Shown in pieces: positions 29,701 through 42,100 of a stretch of DNA of 64,000 bases. Location of the stretch: the NCBI GenBank assembly GCA_022577435.1, contig JAKOON010000008.1, positions 18,369,501 through 18,433,500 on the forward strand, written 5' to 3'. The notes under the pieces are model-generated. The model did not search any database. It saw only the letters and a list, made by a program, of their open reading frames with translations, and had not been told where the DNA came from. Origin of the DNA: Embiotoca jacksoni. Its lineage: Eukaryota; Chordata; Actinopteri; Embiotocidae. Every line of letters begins with the position of its first letter. Position 1 is the stretch's first letter. Both the position numbers and the translations under genes were made by a program.

Positions 29701-31446
29701 CATAAAAACTGTTTAGTCATGGCAGCTTTAGATGGCTTTTTCTAACACATGTTGGAGTAGACAACGTAAGACTCACATCTACATACTTCAAAAACATTTC
29801 ATAATAATTCTTTGAGAATAAAAATACATAAAATCTGTCAGTTACCTCGAGCAGAAAGTTCCTTGACCACAGTATGGTACTGTGCCTGTGGAAAGGTGGG
29901 CCTGTTATCATTGGCGTCGCCCACCATCACCCTCAGCTCCACAGGCTTGGCAATCTCTCTGCCATCTGGACGCTCAACCACGATGCTGATTTGGAACTGA
30001 CAAAGCAAAAACAGAAGCACAATATTCACATTTAGATGATTAAAAAAACAGAGTGTAAAATATCTGGTTAACTGGAGGTGTGGTACCTTCACATTGTGAC
30101 CTCAGATCAGGTGGAGCATCACATTTATGCCACTTACTTTCGATTCATATTATATTAAGGAAGGAAGGAAAGAAGGAAGGAAAGAAGGAAGGAAGGAAGG
30201 AAGGAATGGCATCTCTGCATTCATCGTTCTGCAGCTGCAGCACATTGGGACATGAAGTTATACGACACGCTCCATCAGCACCATCACAGACTAATTGATG
30301 GAACTGTATTTAGACAAAAGCACTTTCACAGACTATTACTCATTTTTGGAGTGATGCTAAGTACAGTATGCATCTACAACCTTTCAATCACAAGTATTAG
30401 TAAAATACCAAAAAGCTTAAGTTTGGTACACCTTCCCCTCTTTGTCTTCTGAATGTCCTCCTGTCAGTTTACCTTTCAAAATCTGCTAATACATCACAAT
30501 GTCTTGAAAAGTTTGAAACACAAATATGCAACTAAAGTCATTTCATCTGTTCTCCTGTCGACTGCAGACTAAACTAAACTCGTGAGGCATAGGGCTAATA
30601 AAGCATTTTCAATCTACCATTAAATGGTCACTGCAGAAGACAGAAAGTGCAGTGTGCTACAAGCGTGTGTTTTAACGGATGTCGCTCCGCCTATCTGTGT
30701 TGTTCGTTGGCCACTTGAGCATTTGTGCCAGAATGTACTGTTCACTGAGCCATTCAAAGCTCTCAGGAGCTTAAGATGTGCACAAAACTCAAAAGTAAAA
30801 TGTAAACCAGTGGACTTTCATTTGTAATACTGCCACCAATAATGATTCTTCCTTTGGCCTAAAATGAGCACATTTTGAAATGAGGCTTTTAGCTTTACAA
30901 TTCTTGCCATAATATGGTGATCATCCTTAACTACAAAAAGGATATGGTCAAGGAACAGAGCTTTCAGGTTTTTTTTTACTAATTGCCTCTATTTGGTTTA
31001 AAAATAAACTGTGCTCAGCTTTGTTGCAATAACGAATGAATATACTATATATGAAAATACTTGTGAATGAAATCCACTGAATCACATGTGACTCTTGGTT
31101 TAAAAACAGAGCATGTTGTCACAACCACTAATTTATGAGCTTTCAAATTAGGGCACAATATGTAAACTGTACTTTATCACTTATTGTCACATGTGACACA
31201 AACTATAAGGAACTATAAGAAAAAAAGGAAGAATGCAGCGCCAACATCAGTGCTCATTAACTGCCATTTACTTTCAGGTGCAGGAGATGTTGAGCTTGCA
31301 GCTCCAGTACAGACCTGGTCTTGTGTCTCTCGGTCCAGAGGTGCGTTGAGATAAATGACTCCTTCCCTGCTGATGGTGAAGAGCATCTCTGGAAACTCTC
31401 CCTCCAGACTGTACTCGGCCTGACTTCCACTCCATTTGACCTATAT

Positions 31447-31510
<64 letters not shown>

Positions 31511-34500
31511 CCACATTTTTATAAACACTAAATATCTAAGTTTATTAAGCATCAATAAAAACTACTGCAAAGTGGTTTCATCTGGCTGCAGCAAGAACAT
31601 TATTATGCAGTGTTCGAGAAACTTGAAAAGATTTTCAAAAAAATTAGCAAGAGCTAAGCTACCATTTGTTTACATGATAGGGAGCCAACCAAATGCACCG
31701 ACAACGATGGGGAACAGGGAGCACAGCCAAAACTAACTATGCAGGCTGAAGGGGATTTTCCACTCAGCTTTACAACCCCTGGCAGAGGGCTGTGCAGAGG
31801 GCCATCAAACAGCACCACACAAGGACAGGAGCCCAGTCATTGCACAGCTGAGGCACACCCAGGGCATGTGTATATCTTCAACTCGCTGTCACACACTCCG
31901 CGCTTGTTTTGAATATAACTGCCCGAACCCAATGCTTTAGTGTATACACAAAGGCACTTCACACAGCCGGCTGCCTCTCAGTGTTTCTAGACCTCGGAGC
32001 TTTAAGGGAATATGAATAATGATCACTGACTGGTCTATACAAAGTTACACACAAAACATCTATGACATCATCTGTTTTGCCTTCGTCAGTGCTCGAGTTT
32101 GAAGAGCTCCGTCTCCCCTCATAGCTTGTGTTTGAGCTGCGTCAAGAGGAGTGGCTTGTGGCTGCATATGAACTTCCCTATAATGCAGTTGCTGAATCAC
32201 ACAAAGTTGTACAATGTCCTGCATAAAGCACAAAGTCAGGCAAAAAAACAAAAAAAAATATCAGAGTTGAGACAGTTTGTCAATTAATCAAGTTGTTGGA
32301 TGACAGAAAATCAATCTGCAACTATGTTGATATTCAATTAACCTTTTAGTGAATTTTCAATCCAAAAAAATGGTGAGAATTGAATCTACTTTCTTTGTTG
32401 TTAATAGTAATAATCTAAATTTATTTTGATTTTGAAGTGTTAAATGGACAAAACAAAGAATTTAAATATCCTGCTTTGGACTCGGAGATATAATGGACAA
32501 TGTACTAAAACTAACAGTTAATACATTCAGAAAACAATCTGCAGATTAATCAATAAAATAATATAATTAAATATTGAACAGTGACTAGTAATGACTAGTA
32601 ATAATCATTACTGCGGCCATTTAAAATATACAGTAAATATGAAATGATACAGATATTGACATGGTAAATATTGGACATCTTGGTGGAAGTAGAGGCCTTT
32701 TTATTGCTTGTCAGAACATCTGTAAACAAGCCCTGAAACGAAAGCTCATGTTGACGCAGGAGATAACAAATGCAATCACAGTGTGTGTTTTGGATGGAAA
32801 GCAGGTATTAGAGTCACAGAAACGAGGGGAGAGTCATCTCATTTGGGGTTAAAAACATTAAACCCTCAATAACTCCTGGGTTGTTTTGTGAGGGGTTTGT
32901 GTTGTACACGCAGCACTCACACTATCACCTTATGAAGTTGAGATGGCACCCGGGTGACCTTGTAATGTTTTGTCTCCACCAAGACCTGAGGGAGAACGCT
33001 TTAGTTTTCTCACCGACTACTTGATAACCTTGACCCATTGGTGCTGAACGGGGAACAGAAGGTGTCCTATTTGTGTTTTTTGCTGAAGACACTGATGAGA
33101 AAGGAGAGCGTGAACCAAAGTAGTTGCTGACCATAAAACAGAGAGCTGTAGATTTGTCACCACAAGCGACTCCTCTCATATAACATGGTCACTTGGTGAA
33201 CTGTTCATATAAAAATATTGATTACAGTAGATGTAATGTTTCTGCTATGCACAACATGAGATACTCTCTGATTAGCTGAAGCACCGCGTTGATAAAAGTA
33301 TCCTCTGTAATATTGAAAACGGATCATGAGGCTGTGACGAAGGCTTACTGGGACTCAAACTCATTCCACAACAAATAATCAGCTTTCATCTGACCATGAA
33401 ACTGACAATTCGAATGTTGTTAAGAGCTTTGACTCGTTCATTCGCGGGCACCGGGGCCTCTCTCCCTCTCCAAAGTTTCAATAGATTGCATTACCGAGTT
33501 CAAGTAGTTTTACTAGTTGCATTATATAATCAAAGTTCAGGCAATCAGAAACATACAATAGATAACAGACTGAAACTAAAACTGCAAGCAGTGATATGCG
33601 GGCCCTCGTACGCTGCACGTCGGGGATCCAGCGGGTCGGGGCCGCCGGCTCCCCGACGTGCAGCAAGCGACGGTCCGCATATTACAGCTTGCAGTTATAA
33701 TTGTTTTTTCTCGATCTCGTTCCTTATTCTTCTTAAAGAAAAAAAAGGCCTTTTTTTGGCGGCTTTAACAGCTTCAAAAACTCATGAAAGTTGGTGCCTG
33801 ACGCAAGTTTCATGATGTTTGGAGCATCGTTTGACCTTAAACATCAACTTCCTGTATCACGCTGAAACATCAAACTTAGCCGCATTGCCCTGCCTATACT
33901 GTATACGATATACTCTATACTCTATAATCTGAACTCTATAATCTGAACTCTATACTATATACTCTATACTCTATAATCTATACTATATACTCTATACTCT
34001 ATAATCTGAACTCTATACTATATACTCTATAATCTATACTCTATACAATATAGAATATACTATATACTCTATACAATATACTCTATACAATATACTATAT
34101 ACTCTATACTCTATACAATATACTATATACTCTATACGATATAATCTGAATTCAATCCGATATAATCTGAACTCTATACTATATAATCTGAACTCTATAC
34201 AATATAATCTGAACTCTATACGATATAATATGAACTCTATACAATATAATATGAACTTTATACGATATAATCTGAACTCTATACTCTATACTATATACTC
34301 TATATACACAGAGAGGGATGGTAGCAGAAATGCACATCAGCAATTCAGCATCCGCCACTAAACGGACAAGCTCAGCGTGTAAAAGACAACATTTGTCACG
34401 GTTGTTGAGTGGATGTGGACATGACGGCTCCATGTATCTGAGCCAGTAGGGGAGGTGAGATCCATAGAGTGGGTTCTTGAACACGACTATCTCTGCATGT

Positions 34501-37500
34501 GTCATACCAGCGGTTAGTCCCACCACCCACTGAGCAGAGCAGTACAATCACACAGCGTGGGCGAAATGAGGCTTCCCCCCAAGTAAACACCGTGTTAGCC
34601 TAATCCAGTTTGTGTGTTCAATTTGGAACAAGGACAAATGGGACACTGTAACTAAATGATTTTTAATAGATGGTTCAGTAATAGAACAACAGAGGATCAT
34701 CTCTCACTGTCTTTACACATGTTCCATTAAGAAGTAAAACATATACACAGGGGGAATCTATTCATTGAAATATTTCCAGGCAGCCTCACTCTCACTCTCA
34801 CTCTCTCTCACTCGCACACGCACACGCACACGCACATATACACATACAGATGCTATTTGAATTTTCCTTTAAAAGTCACCAAGATGTATATTACAGCATT
34901 TCTTATTGGGTATAAAACCTGCAAGACAAAGAGGCTGGCCTTTGAAAATATGAAAAACCAAAAAAAAAATCAAATGTGCCTACACTTGTGAATCCACACA
35001 TTTTCTGTGGGTGGAGGGGGATGTTAGAACAGGAGATGAGCGGCTGAGGGCGAGTGTGGGGGAGGTGGGAGAAGACATGAGGAGGGGGAGGTATTGTGAT
35101 GTACCTAGTGTTCACAGCAACTCTCAGAATCGGCACAACACATTTAATTCAGCATCAGCTCTACAGTCCTCTTTGTTTCCACAGTTCGCAGAGGTGAGAG
35201 AAAAAGATAATTTTTTTACCATACGGGGTTACATTTGAAACATTTCCTCACAAAAGATAACAGCCACTGCTTGCTCTTTTTTTCTGTGTTAAGGACACCT
35301 CAGAGGGCTTTTGAGGTATTTATAGACATGTGGCTGATATGGCTAAAATTATAACAACCAAATGGTTAGACAAGACCAAAGACAGACACGAACACAGCGA
35401 AATATTACGAGAACCTGAAACCTTGACACCGAATTTACATGACGGTGCTGTATTATTGGCAGACAGACAGAAGAAAAAGGTTTCTTTTAACTACAACTTA
35501 TGATCAGATATCATCAGCTGACACAATGAACTACTAATGGGACTGACTCTATAGACTTCTAGGCTTTTTTAAGGGAGAGACATTATGCCAAATTGTATTA
35601 AAGCACAGGATTTGCAGTTTTAGGTTTGAAAAGGTGGTCATATCATCATAAAATCATAATGACTACTGTTGAAGTTCCACTGAAACAAGTACAACAATTC
35701 GGTTGTTTGTTCAATGTAGTTTTATTCTCGCTCCAATAGCTGAAATATATTCATTTGTTGACTTAAATAAAACTTTATAATCTATCTGTATGGCTGAACC
35801 TGTTTTTTATTTTCATACAATATAAACTGGCAGCAGTACATACATTGAGTCAAATATTTTCTGTGATTGACTTCTTCAACCATTTTAAGTGATCCAATAT
35901 CTTTTTTTTTTTTTTACCATAACAAGCATTATTCACATGTACGGCTGCAGCTAACAATTATTTTTCACTATCCATTATTCTGCCACTTATTTTCCATACT
36001 CATCATAGTTGCTCACAGTTCAAGATGATGTCTTCATATTTCATTCTTTGCACAGTTAACAGTTCAAAACTCAAAGATATTCAGAATATAAAGATATAAA
36101 AGAGAGAATAAGAGAACTGGTTTAAATTACTTTTTATAAATAGATTTGCATAGTATTTTTTTTCTGATGGATTAACTAATGAAATCGCTACAGAAGACTT
36201 TAAGGATTAACAGATGAGATATTAAGTACAATTGTGCCATAAATGAATTCAGAAAAAATACTAATGACTGTCTATTGAGTTAGACCAGGATGTTTTCTCT
36301 AGATTATATGAAATATCAAAATATTTACACTGAGGTCTACAACATGCTGAAATAACACTCCATATATTAGATGTACTTTAGTGTGGATTTTGCTGTAAAC
36401 TGTAATATTTGTTTAATACCCCTCAGAGCGGTGGTTGGTGGGTGTGAGAGGCAGTGAGTGAATGGTTATCAGAGTTAAAGTGACTCAGTCAGGAGGTAGC
36501 CTGAAAGGAACCATGACATTTGGGCAGCATCAATAATTTAGTATCTGGTCACTTAGGAGGTCCCGAGAGGCCTACAAACAGCAACTTGTAATGTGATATC
36601 GCTTTACTCAGTCCAGACTATTGTCAGTGTTTGTTTTATTGTAATATGATATCATAGCTGTAACTGCATTAAGAATTATGTCTGCACTTACACCAAACTG
36701 TTTACACGATTTATGTTCAAAATCAAATATTCAAGAGTGTTTGAATTGCCGACGGATAAAAACAATTTATGAGCTCCAGTGGTGGATTTGTGTTTAAGAG
36801 TGATCACAGGGTGTTGCTGCCTAACCTGTGAGATGGGTATGGGGTACGGGCCTGGGAGATTCTCCTGAAGTCGTACGGGGTCGGGTGACGCCCAGGTGTT
36901 TCCTGTCACCTCAACAGTAACAATCCCAGTGGTGAAGAAAGCGTTCGCCTTCCCAGCCATGTCCTTCACCATCACCGAGAGCTTGTAACGGCCGCACATC
37001 TCTGGGTCCAGAGTCGAGGCGCCTGGCGGTCACGGTGGGAAACAAAACAAGAATACTTTATTTTAGTCATATTTTTCAATTTCATTTCATAATTACCCTC
37101 TTACAAAGACATCTATAATAAACAGGATATTGTGCCATGTTTGATGTTATGATGCTGTATATGTGCAACGTCTAAGAAAGAAACAAGTACTGGAAAGGAA
37201 AATAACAGCTTTAGAGAAACACAAAAACACGAAATAATACATACAAACACAACATAATTATATGAAGGCTTATGGAAACCCAGAATACATGTGGCTGACT
37301 ATATTTCCTCAGGGATAAATGAGAAATTACACACATCACATCCTTAATCCAACATGTCCATACTGTTGGAAGCCATCTGAGTGCTGTTTTCATCACTTCA
37401 TTTGCAATAATCTTTTGCTTAAATGGAAGAGAATTGACATAAACAGCCCTCCAAAGCAGTAATCATAACCATCAGTTACAGCTAGCCTGAAGATAAGGTA

Positions 37501-39156
37501 GAAAAAGGATGCAATCTTCACTGCTCCTACTCGTGTGGAAATCAGCAGCAGTGTGGGCCGGAAGGGACCGGCAAGTGTGAAAGTCATCCAGCTCCTGTAT
37601 AACCGTAACAAAGGGCGATACCGATGCTACGGAAATAGCATCAGCACGCAGGAATTTACTGTATGTGTGTGTACTGTATGTGAGTGTACTGTATGTGTGT
37701 ACTGTATGTGAGTGTACTGTATGTGTACTGTATGTGAGTGTACTGTATGTGTGTGTACTGTATGTGAGTGTACTGTATGTGTACTGTATGTGAGTGTACT
37801 GTATGTGAGTGTACTATATGTGTGTGTCCTGCATGTGTGTGTACTGTATGTGTACTGTATGTGTGTGTACTGTATGTGAGTGTACTGTATGTGAGTGTAC
37901 TGTATTTTCATAAAATGCAACCAAGAAATGAGAAAGCATTCTTGATTATATGAACCAAATAGGCCTCTGGAGTTGCAGGGAGTTCGGCCTGAAATTGGAG
38001 CATGTTATGTGTTCTTGTGTCAAAAGTGCTGCCCTCTAGCTGACCCTGTCTTCTGACCTCTGTTAAAAAAAAACATGTCAAAACAGCTCGTGATCTTGAC
38101 TCTCTCCTTCCCTTCAGTCATGGACTGGGACTGACCTTCTTCAGTGAGGGAAACCTCTCCAGTGATGGAGTCGATGAAAAACATTTGGCTGGAGGGAATC
38201 CTGGGTGTCTGCTCCATCAGGCTGAAGCGCAGCTCAGCATGGACAGTGTTGCGGTCATCACGATCTCGCGCTTCCACTTGCATGAATGGGATCCCTGAGA
38301 GATACAAGCAATGGAAGAAAAGGTATCACAGAAGTCTCTGTCTTCCCCCACCCTTATCTCTTCAGCAAAACATAGTAACCTCTGAATATATACGGTTAAG
38401 GAGAGACGATGGATGTGCCACTTAGGAGGCAAGTTTAGAAAGTGAAAAGATGATACAGCTTAAAAACATAAAATCTAGTTTCAGTTAAATGACCCTTGTG
38501 GACCATTTAGAATAAAATGAAAATGAGATGAGATGCTTGTCAAGAGTGATGCATGTAGGTGTAGGTCCAATTTTAATTTTCCTAAATAAAAAACACATAA
38601 AAACATTATAAAAAAACATAATGAATTTGCTAGTGGTACAGTAGTTTACTATTATGCACTGTTTGAGCCAGCAGATATTTTGCTTGACAAAACTAAACCA
38701 CACACAAAGTGAATTTAAAGGACTTTAAATCAAATATATTTGCACTAGATGTATCAGAAACGTTGAGAGTTTACAGAAAAGTCATTTTTAGTGTAATTAA
38801 AATTAAACTGATCCAGTATGACTGCTACATCATTGATTCAATTAATATTGATGTGAATTGCAGCTTCCAGGCACACATTAGGTGTGTTTGGGCAAAATGT
38901 CTTGTTTTCCATACATCACGACCGGCAATGTGAATTAGGACAGACTGAATTAGGTTGAGTAATACGATGACGTCGGCGCTCAAGGTTGTCGCACCTTTAA
39001 GAAGCCCGAGCTGCACGCTGCCTCTCATGCTCTCCTCGATGAAAACGGGCACATTGTCGTTCTTGTCGATGACAAACACTTCAACAGTGAAGCTTTGACG
39101 ATGCACTGATGTTCTGAAGGACAGCTGCAGCAGCGTGCACACACACGCACACACAC

Positions 39157-39189
<33 letters not shown>

Positions 39190-42100
39190 TCCTGTAAGTA
39201 TCTTTTAATAACACATACTGGAATCAGGCTTCAGTCTTTCCTTGGGAATGAACGTATTTCATTTTTATACGTATATTAAAAAAAAAAAGTACTTTAATTT
39301 ACAATGTGAATTTGATGCATCTTGAATGAATGTATTTCTGACAATTATTCATTGGCTAAGACGTGTGGACAATTCATATCACAATATGCAATATGATATG
39401 ATAATAAAATGTGACATAATAGGATTTCCTACCTGCAGCGAGTAAGACGGCTGTTTCTCTCGGTCCAGTGGTTTTAGAGCATAGAGAAACTTTGCATCAA
39501 CTCCAAATATCCCCTCATCGTCTCCCGTTACCACCAGGTCGCTATAGTTACCTGGCAGGCTGGTAAGCTGTACAGAAGGGAACAGCAAGAGTCATGAAAC
39601 AATAGTTGGTGTTCATCTTTAAAAGTAAGCCATTTATAAACAAGCAATAAAGACAGACATGGTAGTAGGAGGGCCGTTGCCACAACCATTAGTGATTTGA
39701 TTGAAGTCCAACAGAGACTTCACATGAGAAACACTTCCGACAGTTAATTACTGCACATAAACCAGAATTAAAATGCTATAGACTTCAGATCATTTGGATG
39801 TCATTGATTAATCTGACAAATAAGATTACATCACTTTTAAACAGTAGGCTGACTACTATACCAAATCATTACAATTCTTACATTACCAATTATCATTATC
39901 AATTACAACATCTCTTCTGTCTTCTCCATGTTTGGTTATCTGGCCGATTCACGCTGGTTTTTAAATTAAACTGCATTACCCAGGGGGCACTGCGTGCTGC
40001 TTACCTGCTGACATCATCGCTGTCGACGATCGACTACCCTAAATAACGTTACATTAACCTGACAATAATGTCGGCCTGGAGCCAGAAGGATACAATAATG
40101 AACACAAACCAGAATGAATGCAGGCCTGAAGCAGCAAACTACCACTGTTAGAAGCGGACAGCCATTGATGAGACGTTAGCATCATAAAAAAGGAAAATCC
40201 ACCTGCGGCTACAATTAAGAATAATTCCACAACAGTTTGGTGATATATCTGTCAACGTGTGAATATCTTACTCATTATGAATATCGGTGTTGTTTATCCT
40301 CTCAAAAATCACCAGTGTTTCCTAAATGTTTGCTGCCACAGACTGTTAAATCAGACGGTTCAACCTGCAGGTTCTCATGAACTGTGTACATAAAGGCTGC
40401 AATCCCTACTGGTCCCTGAACGCCGTGACTTCCTGTATGCGTTTCAAATTAAAAGCTCAATATCGTTTTATACATTTTTGAGCCCTATGCACCTGCCTAT
40501 GGCTCTTGCGTTTAGTTTGTTGGGGTTCTTCTTTTATTTTGAAATTATTTGCCTCTCGCATCAATTTTAATTTACTTCCTGCATTTGTGTTTTTTTTTTT
40601 CCCTCCAGTTCACACTATAGTTCTGCTTCTACCCATTTTCATTTGTCATATTGTCATGTCTTCATTCTGCCACTCTATTGTTTTTTTTTTTAAGACTAAC
40701 TGTATGACTTCCACCAGTTCCTGAATTTCTGCCTATTTTCCTGCACTGTGTTTTTCATTTACCCTTAACCGAAATGTGTATTAATCCTCTGCTAGAAAGT
40801 GTCCCCAGGAAATGTGCTATTTACAACTGTTTGAATAACATTTTCTATTGGTTGGATTTAGTCTTTTTAAGAGATTTTGTTGAGAATAATATAAAATTTA
40901 AAATAATTCCCACTTTATTTTTTTTTATTTGATTTTTTCCAGCAATCGCCATTCAACTTGTCTGATGACCAAATTATTGTTACGAAAATCGTTCAACTCT
41001 GTAACACTTAACAGGAAGGTTCAGCCTGGATAAGCAGACTCAGGGTTTAGATGTTTTGGATTTCCTGAATGAAGGTCCTTTTAAATTTAGAGGCAGTTGT
41101 ATGTTGGGGCTATTTATTCACGGTAGCCTGCAAAGAGATTTAAAATGCATCTGCAGTGTACTTTGTAAGGTTTGCAAAATTAGTCATTCAAGGAATTAAA
41201 ATGGGAGCTCTGACAAGTGTAGCCCTCTTTGAGCCTCATGAAGTGGTTTTACCTTGAACAAATCTGAAGCAATTAGTATGTCCATTTTATATCACAAAGC
41301 GGGGTTATTATCCTCCACTTTGGCCATTAACATGCTATTTCTGAGTGAGTTTTAATGAGATGCAGGGCGACACGGAAGACTGAAAATATGAGTGTTTCAT
41401 ACAAGATGTGATGAAATCACAATACGGCCAATTAAAGCGCCATATATTCATGCTGTTGGACAATCCAGAGGATGTCTGAGTGACAGGTATGAACAAAACA
41501 CCCCGCCTGCCACTCAGCTGGCCTGAATGCAAAAGCTGGGTGTGACGCCTGAAAAGCATTGTGAACATGCCAATTATAGTGTAGTGATGACGGCAGCATG
41601 CTCATACATCCTCAACCTTGAATGAAGCAAGAAAGGGAAAGAAAAAAAGAGACAGATGTAATTTTGGTTTACTATCTATCTTCATTTTCTGCCAAAAGAG
41701 CGACGCTAGTCTTTTCACTTTATTCATTCATGAGTAAAACGTTACTATTACAACAGTAATGGTTCAATCTTGGAAATGTACAAGAAATGTAGTGATTTCT
41801 GAGGACTATTAAGTGGACTTCGCTCTTATAGGAAACATTTTGGACATTTAAGAATAAAAATGTCCTGTTTAATAATGTACAGTTTTGTAGATTTTCCACA
41901 GATATCTATTTGATTTATTTTACCTTTATTTTACCAGACAAGACATCCAGAACTAATTCTTATTTGCAATGGCGACCTGCATGGTCTAACCTCTGTGGTT
42001 TTATTTGTTAAAAAAAAAAAAAAAAAGGGTAAAGAATGGAGAATAACACAGCTAATATCTTACAAGAATGCTATGAGCACAAGATGAACATTCATGGCTT

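Larger units (their letters stand above)
31441..36825 (-). other. cdh17 intron 6 (5.4 kb)
   Basis: The largest cdh17 intron. It contains a (TG)n tract against the exon 7 acceptor, a GC-rich palindromic repeat (33.58-33.70 kb), a 21-bp minisatellite (33.9-34.3 kb) and a short CTCA/CACG repeat (34.8 kb). Exon 6 ends in phase 0 and exon 7 starts in phase 0. No further exon is required by the reading frame. Confidence 0.75.

Noticed and set aside
33396..33815. 139-codon plus-strand frame
   Set aside because: It runs through the palindromic repeat, antisense to cdh17, with no domain.
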